Positions 14,022-18,845 of a DNA stretch of 18,845 nucleotides are shown here, in pieces. The notes beneath the pieces are model-generated. The model saw only the letters and a list, made by a program, of their open reading frames with translations, made no database searches and was not told the origin of the DNA. This stretch comes from Bacteroidota bacterium (GTDB lineage: Bacteria; Bacteroidota; Bacteroidia; Chitinophagales; LD1), in the NCBI GenBank assembly GCA_018267355.1, contig JAFDYP010000004.1, positions 1 to 18,845 on the forward strand, in the 5' to 3' direction. Both the position numbers and the translations under genes were made by a program. Numbering within the stretch: the first letter of the stretch is position 1; every line of letters begins with the position of its first letter.

Positions 14022-17000
14022 TTACTTTTCTACTACCATCCTCCTGGTGATAGTGCTGCCGTTGACATTCATCTGGACCACATAGATACCTGCTGCCCAG
14101 CTGCTGCAGTCGAGCTGTACAGATGAGCGCTTAGGCTCGGATACAGATACCGTAGCGCCTGTCATATCTATGATCCTGACAGTGTTGATGACCGCATTCT
14201 TCACCTCGATAGTAGCAGTCTCCCTGGCTGGATTAGGATACAGTGTGATGCTGAGCGCATCGCCGGTCACACTGGCTATACCCAGTGGGCCACCTACCGC
14301 AAATATACCGCTGGAGATGCAGCCATTGGCATCTGTCACATTGACGGTATAGTTGCCGCCATTGATATTCGCGATATCCTTGGTCACATCACCATTGGAC
14401 CAGCTATAGGCATATGGGCTGACGCCACCGGTGACGGTGAGTACCACTGATCCGTCATGACCGGAGGCCGTAGCATCTGTCACCACACCATTCACGATGA
14501 GCGGGCTGGCTGGCTGGGTCACTACTGCCGTATCCTGAGATACGCAGCCATGATTGTCTACCACACGTACACTGTAGGTTCCTGCAGACAGGTTTGAGAT
14601 GCCGGCGCCACTAGTATTATTGGACCATGCATATACATAGGGTGATGTGCCACCGGAAATGCTGAGGGCCACAGATCCGTTATTGCCACCGGCACAGCTC
14701 ACGTTGCTGACCACATGATCTACTGAAAGTGTAGCCGGCTCACTGACATTGGCTATCTGAGCTACGACGCAGTTGTTAGAGTCCCTGGCATATACGGTAT
14801 AAGAAGCACCGCGTAGATTGGCAAAGAGACCGGATGACTGATAGGTGACATTATCCAGGCTATAGCTGAAGTGGCCTACACCACCGGCAGCGCTGATGTC
14901 TATAGAGCCATCCTGAGCACCGTGGCAGGATACATCCAGTACGCCCTGAGTCAGGGTGATGACTGCTGGCTGAGTGAGCACAGCGGCTACAGAACTACTG
15001 CAGCCGGCAGCATCGCGCACGATGATGACCTGTGCGCCGGCCTTGAGCTGGTCAAAAGTATTGCTGGACTGATAGGTGACTCCGTTGTCATTGCTATATG
15101 CGAATACGCCTGAGCCGCCTGCTGCGAATACCTGCACTAGACCAGATGAGTCACCATGGCACAGTACATTGGTGACTGCGGTGGTGATGACAAATCCATT
15201 GGGCTGAGTGAGGGTCTGGCTAGCTGTACCAGTGCAGCCGTTTGCATCGCGTACGGTGATCACATAGCTGCCGGCAGTGAGCCCGGTAAATACCGGTGAT
15301 GTCTGCCATACGATACCATTGCTGCTATACTGGAGTGTACCCGTACCGCCGGTCACATTGCTCACAGTGATAGTACCATCATTGCCATTGTGGCAGGAAA
15401 TATTGGTATGTGCAATAGAGCCGATAGAAGGACCGTTGGCATCTATGATAGATACAGGCAGTATATTGCCACATCCATTGGCATCTGATACGATCAGATA
15501 GTAGGTACCTGTAGACAGGCCGCTGAATGATCCTGTAGAATTGAATGTGGTATCATTGATACTATACTGATAGCCGGATCCGCTCCCGCCTGTGGCGATA
15601 GCCAGAAAGCCACCGTTACTATTACCGCAGGTAGATGCTGTCGTATTGATAGAGGCATTCACCGCTGTAGGCTGAGTGATCTGTGCAGTGGTAGTAGCCA
15701 CGCAGCTGTTCTTATCTTTCACGCGGATGGTATAGGTCCCGGCAGGGACCTCAGGGAACAGGCCTGTATTCTGATAGTTGAGACCGGAGATGCTATACAG
15801 GTAGTCTCCGGTGCCACCGGTAGCTGTCACAGCGATAGAGCCTGTATAGGCACCATTGCAGGTGGCAGGAGTGGCTACGACAGATGGTACTATAGCAGAA
15901 GGCTCTGTCACGACCACCGGAATGCTGGCAGTACATCCTGCAGCATCCTTGGCATATACGGTATAAGAACCTGCCGACAGCCCCGTAAACGCAGTACCGG
16001 ACTGGTAAGTGGTACCATTGAGGCTATAGGAGAAAGTACCTGTACCGCCACTAGTGCTGGTCACCTGTATCTGGCCGTTAGTGCCGCCATGGCAGCTTGG
16101 CTTTGACGAGCTGGCTGTCATATGCAGCCCTGACGGCTCAGAGATGAGGACCACCATAGACTGGCGGCAGCCTACAGCATCTTTTACTACCACACCATAG
16201 TTGCCTGCACCGATACCAGGGAAACTGCTGCTGGTCTGGAATGATGCCCCGCCATCTATACTATACTGCAGCACACCTGAGCCACCTGTAGCGTGGAGCA
16301 CGATGCTACCGTCATGCGCGTTATTGCAGCTCACGTTGGTCATGCTGGACAGGGAGAGTACCGGGCCACCGGCGTCATTGACAGCTACGGTGGTAGAAGC
16401 AGTACAGTTGTTAGCATCCTTGATATTCACTGTATATACGCCGCTGGCAAGGTTGGCAAAAGCTCCGCTGGACTGGAAGGAACCAGTATTCAGCTGATAC
16501 TGAATAGCCCCTGTACCCCCGGTAGCCGATACCAGGATGCTGCCATCACTATGACCGCATGAAGCATTAGTAGAACCATTCGGCGCAAAGGTAAATGCAG
16601 CAGGCTCAGTGATATTGAAGCTGGCACTGCTGGTACAGCCCAGATCATCCATGATATTCAATACGTAACTACCTGCATGCAATCCTGTGAAACCCACATT
16701 GGATGTGTAAGGGTCAGATCCCAGGCTATAAGTAAAATTGCCTGCGCCGCCGGTACCCTGTGCTATGACACTACCGTTGTTTACGTTATTGCATGACGCA
16801 TTGACTATAGAGGTAGCGCTCACATGGAGGCCTACTGATATTTTCATTGTCTTTGTGTCAGAGCATACTCCGTTCCACCCTACTACCGTACTCTTCAGGC
16901 TGACGGTGTAGACACCAGCTCCGTTGAAGGTATGTGATGGACTCACGGCATTGGATACCGGAGAGCCATCGCCAAAGTTCCACTCATAGTAGTGGTCACT

Positions 17001-17723
17001 ACCGGCATAAGTGGCGAGAGCGATTTTATTGAACATACTATCTTTGGTCATCTGAGTCGCGTTTGTGAAACTCACAGATGTGCCTGTAGCGATACACTGC
17101 GCGCTGGCAGTAAAATCAGATGTAATAAAATTGGTCACTCGGGGTACGAGATAAAAATCTCCATCCATATTGAAGTCATTTTTGGCGCTGGACCAGTTGC
17201 CACCGGTAGTCGTACCTGCCAGGGAGGCGAGGTCCTGCCCACGTCCTTCGCCATTGCCGGTATAGCGCAGGCTAAACGAAGTGCCATACGGATAGGCTGT
17301 CCGGATCTCCACCTGTACGGCAAAATTGTGGTTCATAGGCACACCGCCGCCGCCAAAGACGACATCTTTATACCCACTAGCATTGTCAAACCACCACCAG
17401 GTGAGATTGGCAGACTGTACGACAGAGGTAGGCCTGCCGTTGGCATCTACATTATAAATACTGACGCGCAGCGGTACACCACCCAAGGGGCCTACTGCAG
17501 AATAATTGCCGTACACGCGTACAGACGTAATCTTGCCCGGTCCGGAATAGCGATAGGTTTGGGCCGCTTTTTCAATGCTACCCAAAGTGAGATTATAAGC
17601 GCCGGTACCACCGATATTCTTATAATCTACATAACCATTCCAGTCGGGACAGGAGGCCTGGGCATAGGTGCCCGTCATCCCCATGACGATGGCCAAAATC
17701 AAGAGGAAAAGTTTGCTTTTCAT
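14022..17723 (-). CDS. Large T9SS type A secreted protein with PKD domain and eleven SprB-like repeats
   Basis: A 1233-residue protein from the ATG at 17721-17723. A more upstream in-frame ATG (17817-17819) would put 32 non-signal-like residues before a clear signal peptide (MKSKLFLLILAIVMGMTGTYAQA), so it is rejected. Residues 24-200 form an N-terminal beta-rich domain without a recognised family. Residues 203-297 are a PKD domain (WNFGDG at 248-253, then SPSHTF and GVYTVSLKS). Residues 299-1149 are 11 tandem SprB-type repeats of 74-79 residues, usually with a Cys near position 11 and another near 63, in the pattern SCxxxxDGSI, GGTGxxxYSL, GLSAGSYTV, KDANGC, TQP. Residues 1150-1233 are the T9SS type A sorting domain (YPNP at 1162-1165, AAGIYVVQMN, RRMVVEK). 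It is expected to be exported to the cell surface, probably as an adhesin-like or matrix protein. SprB itself (gliding adhesin of Flavobacterium) is several times larger, so this is a relative in repeat type only. Confidence 0.93.
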   Translation of the reverse strand: MKSKLFLLILAIVMGMTGTYAQASCPDWNGYVDYKNIGGTGAYNLTLGSIEKAAQTYRYSGPGKITSVRVYGNYSAVGPLGGVPLRVSIYNVDANGRPTSVVQSANLTWWWFDNASGYKDVVFGGGGVPMNHNFAVQVEIRTAYPYGTSFSLRYTGNGEGRGQDLASLAGTTTGGNWSSAKNDFNMDGDFYLVPRVTNFITSDFTASAQCIATGTSVSFTNATQMTKDSMFNKIALATYAGSDHYYEWNFGDGSPVSNAVSPSHTFNGAGVYTVSLKSTVVGWNGVCSDTKTMKISVGLHVSATSIVNASCNNVNNGSVIAQGTGGAGNFTYSLGSDPYTSNVGFTGLHAGSYVLNIMDDLGCTSSASFNITEPAAFTFAPNGSTNASCGHSDGSILVSATGGTGAIQYQLNTGSFQSSGAFANLASGVYTVNIKDANNCTASTTVAVNDAGGPVLSLSSMTNVSCNNAHDGSIVLHATGGSGVLQYSIDGGASFQTSSSFPGIGAGNYGVVVKDAVGCRQSMVVLISEPSGLHMTASSSKPSCHGGTNGQIQVTSTSGGTGTFSYSLNGTTYQSGTAFTGLSAGSYTVYAKDAAGCTASIPVVVTEPSAIVPSVVATPATCNGAYTGSIAVTATGGTGDYLYSISGLNYQNTGLFPEVPAGTYTIRVKDKNSCVATTTAQITQPTAVNASINTTASTCGNSNGGFLAIATGGSGSGYQYSINDTTFNSTGSFSGLSTGTYYLIVSDANGCGNILPVSIIDANGPSIGSIAHTNISCHNGNDGTITVSNVTGGTGTLQYSSNGIVWQTSPVFTGLTAGSYVITVRDANGCTGTASQTLTQPNGFVITTAVTNVLCHGDSSGLVQVFAAGGSGVFAYSNDNGVTYQSSNTFDQLKAGAQVIIVRDAAGCSSSVAAVLTQPAVITLTQGVLDVSCHGAQDGSIDISAAGGVGHFSYSLDNVTYQSSGLFANLRGASYTVYARDSNNCVVAQIANVSEPATLSVDHVVSNVSCAGGNNGSVALSISGGTSPYVYAWSNNTSGAGISNLSAGTYSVRVVDNHGCVSQDTAVVTQPASPLIVNGVVTDATASGHDGSVVLTVTGGVSPYAYSWSNGDVTKDIANINGGNYTVNVTDANGCISSGIFAVGGPLGIASVTGDALSITLYPNPARETATIEVKNAVINTVRIIDMTGATVSVSEPKRSSVQLDCSSWAAGIYVVQMNVNGSTITRRMVVEK
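14277..16829 (-). repeat. Eleven tandem SprB-like repeat units (about 222-237 bp each)
   Basis: By residue the units run 299-377, 378-455, 456-533, 534-611, 612-688, 689-766, 767-844, 845-922, 923-999, 1000-1075 and 1076-1149 of the protein. Units 1-9 share a form with a YSLxxxTYQSS-like middle. Units 10 and 11 have the SPYxYxWSN form. Unit 11 lacks the first cysteine. DNA identity between units appears low, so the array is old rather than freshly duplicated. Confidence 0.88.
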
Positions 17724-17756
17724 TTGTATGTTTTTAGAGTGAATAAAAGAATGCCA

Positions 17757-17764
17757 CAAAGCTA
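17757..17764 (-). promoter_or_regulatory. Candidate -7 box (TAGCTTTG) of the SprB-repeat gene
   Basis: On the minus strand TAGCTTTG fits TAnnTTTG, about 33 bases before the ATG at 17723. No TTG lies at 17-23 bases upstream, so it is only a partial match. Confidence 0.4.
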
Positions 17765-17825
17765 TCGGGGAGAAAATATGAGCCTTATGACTAAACCATT
17801 CCAAGGTGCTGACTTTCATCAGGTT

Positions 17826-17901
17826 GGAGGGTGTTTAATGTTGGATAAGCAACATTAACCTTCCCGCAACCCACTCCCCACGCCCTCCGGAGTTGTACTC
17901 C
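17826..17901. repeat. Nested stem-loops: GGAGGG/CCCTCC enclosing a 9-bp hairpin, plus GGAGT/ACTCC hairpin
   Basis: GGAGGG (17826-17831) can pair with CCCTCC (17883-17888). It encloses a perfect 9-bp hairpin TTAATGTTG (17835-17843) / CAACATTAA (17850-17858) with a 6-base loop. Directly after it GGAGT (17889-17893) pairs with ACTCC (17897-17901). The nested arrangement suggests a folded RNA or a mobile-repeat remnant. Confidence 0.45.
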
Positions 17902-17997
17902 CAGAAGGGATTCCTCGATGAAGTCGTAATTATTGACCAAACTATATTCAAAAGCCCCTACCGGATCGGTGGTTTTTTCTATTAAACAGCCTCCTTT

Positions 17998-18037
17998 GCG
18001 AAGCTTTTGCACCCATAAAATAAGCGAAGCAAAAGCT
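17998..18037. repeat. Inverted repeat AGCTTTTGC/GCAAAAGCT with GCGAAGC direct repeats
   Basis: Perfect 9-bp arms at 18002-18010 and 18029-18037 are separated by 18 bases. GCGAAGC occurs at 17998-18004 and 18024-18030. Function unknown. Confidence 0.45.
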
Positions 18038-18123
18038 GAAGCAATCTTCCAATTAGGGTGCTATCATTCGATGATTCATAATATCGGGAACAAGCCGCAC
18101 TCAAATAGCGCCTCATGGCTGAC

Positions 18124-18162
18124 ATTCCCCCTTGCAAAGAGGGTGGCCGCAGGCCGGGGGAT
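18124..18162. repeat. REP-like palindromic intergenic element
   Basis: An outer stem TCCCCC (18126-18131) / GGGGGA (18156-18161) encloses CTTGCAAAG (18131-18139, imperfect palindrome) and GGCCGCAGGCC (18145-18155, 4-bp stem). The three-way-junction shape resembles short G/C-rich intergenic repeats that I recall from Bacteroidota genomes. Copy number cannot be judged from this window. Confidence 0.45.
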
Positions 18163-18354
18163 TTACCTCAATGTTTTAAATTAAGCAACGCTAAACTTGG
18201 AACAGCGGCGTATTATTGCTTTACTAATCGCCGGTTTTGAAGGATATTTATACTAATGCTGCAAGATTTTCTGCACACTGGCGTCTTTGAACACCATCCT
18301 GATACGCATGTCACATATACCTTACCGATATCACATTGCAATAAAATATAATAC

Positions 18355-18845
18355 ATGAGGAGGCTATATTGCTTCATTTTATTTTCAATGCTGTGCAGTT
18401 GCACACCTAGAACTGAAAAGGTGATCCCTAATGACGCCCCGCTGCAGGTCCCGGAGGTGTTTAATCAATATCTTGCATTTTATGCTGATATAAATATGGA
18501 TACACTTACAACAAGAAAGATTGTATCTATCTTTGATCTCTCAAAGCCTGGATCCAAAGATTCAGCGAGAAAATACGTTCATAAAATTGATGACTCGATT
18601 GCTTCATTGTTTATTTGTGATGCGATGAACTTCGATTGTAACTATAAAGATTTTGGGAACAGTCTTACAAGAACCGATAAGACTTATTTCGCTTATGGTA
18701 AACAAAAGGATAAATATTTCTATAAGGTAATTTACAGGCTAGTTCCCCAAGATCGATTTCATGAGTCGGAAATTTATTTTGCCACTTATGATCTCGCTGG
18801 ACGAAAACTCTCAAAGCTATATATCGGAAATGACTTCGCAAATGA
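18355..18845 (+). CDS. N-terminal part of a putative lipoprotein, 3' truncated by the window edge
   Basis: An ATG at 18355 opens a frame that stays open for 163 codons to the right edge. The N-terminus is a short signal peptide with a lipobox-like L13-C-S-C16 (CSC, with C16 the likely lipidated residue). The mature part is polar and mixed alpha/beta, with no recognised domain; motifs include QYLAFYADINMDTLTTRKIV and VIYRLVPQDRFHESEIYFA. Composition is clearly different from the rest of the window: a hand count over 18481-18780 gives about 33% G+C, against about 63-65% in stretches I counted of fabF and the SprB-repeat gene. This suggests later acquisition or weak constraint. Function unknown; coding status is likely because of the signal peptide and the long open frame in AT-rich DNA. 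Confidence 0.65.
   Translation, partial: MRRLYCFILFSMLCSCTPRTEKVIPNDAPLQVPEVFNQYLAFYADINMDTLTTRKIVSIFDLSKPGSKDSARKYVHKIDDSIASLFICDAMNFDCNYKDFGNSLTRTDKTYFAYGKQKDKYFYKVIYRLVPQDRFHESEIYFATYDLAGRKLSKLYIGNDFAN

Larger units (their letters stand above)
17724..18354. other. Gene-free interval of 631 bases rich in inverted repeats
   Basis: No supported gene. It holds a half-consensus promoter box near the SprB-repeat gene, nested stem-loops at 17826-17901, an inverted repeat at 18002-18037 and a REP-like element at 18124-18162. G+C drops towards the right end. Confidence 0.6.

Noticed and set aside
17721..17819. Longer start (17819) for the SprB-repeat gene
   Set aside because: It would add 32 residues ahead of a clear signal peptide, which would abolish normal export.
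17780..17830. CTGATGA on the minus strand (around the SprB-gene leader), like the hammerhead ribozyme core
   Set aside because: The required stem II followed by GAAA and the cleavage-site pairing are absent nearby.
16992..17858. 288-codon plus-strand open frame opposite the N-terminal part of the SprB-repeat gene
   Set aside because: Antisense shadow of a gene with a clear signal peptide and PKD domain; the translation is not protein-like in any family I know.
17791..18012. 73-codon minus-strand frame in the palindromic region
   Set aside because: No recognised domain, no clear initiation context, and it spans nested stem-loops; treated as non-coding, though a decayed gene cannot be excluded.

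Overview
The window looks like a chromosomal segment from a Bacteroidota bacterium, possibly Chitinophagales (the family-level guess is tentative). The evidence is two large secreted proteins with C-terminal type IX secretion (T9SS type A) sorting domains, an array of SprB-type repeats, an IPExxxVDY-family gene next to acpP/fabF, and promoter boxes of the Bacteroidota TTG...TAnnTTTG type. No tRNA, rRNA, CRISPR array, insertion sequence or phage gene was seen. Most of the window is about 45-65% G+C in the stretches I counted by hand, but the last gene falls to about 33%.

Layout. Positions 1-3103 (+) hold a tightly packed envelope operon: the end of a flippase-like LPG_synthase_TM membrane protein, a sugar-phosphate nucleotidyltransferase joined to it by an ATGA overlap, and a TPR lipoprotein 3 bases later. 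Positions 3171-7247 form a small glycan cluster. A Wzx-like flippase and a UDP-galactopyranose-mutase-like FAD oxidoreductase overlap by 13 bases on the minus strand, and a GT4 glycosyltransferase is divergent from them. A small secreted or anchored protein follows at 7343. Positions 7808-10063 (-) encode a T9SS-exported protein with five Asp-box (BNR) motifs, probably a beta-propeller. Positions 10379-11887 (-) are the fatty-acid pair acpP-fabF behind a consensus Bacteroidota promoter. Divergent from them, 12173-13170 (+) encodes an IPExxxVDY protein and a Nudix hydrolase with overlapping stop and start codons.

Positions 13334-13726 (-) encode a small lipoprotein. Its mature part aligns without gaps to the beta domain of the human von Hippel-Lindau protein, including the positions of the hydroxyproline-binding pocket. 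This is the most unexpected item in the window. Positions 14022-17723 (-) encode a 1233-residue T9SS cargo protein with a PKD domain and 11 SprB-like repeats, followed by a strong intrinsic terminator. A 631-base gene-free stretch rich in inverted repeats follows, and then the start of an AT-rich lipoprotein gene that runs off the right edge.

The common theme is the cell envelope: sugar activation, glycan assembly and flipping, fatty-acid synthesis, outer-membrane or periplasmic lipoproteins and large secreted surface proteins. Acyl-carrier protein and FabF are the only clear housekeeping metabolic genes. All function calls come from reading the translated sequence by eye; no database search was run.
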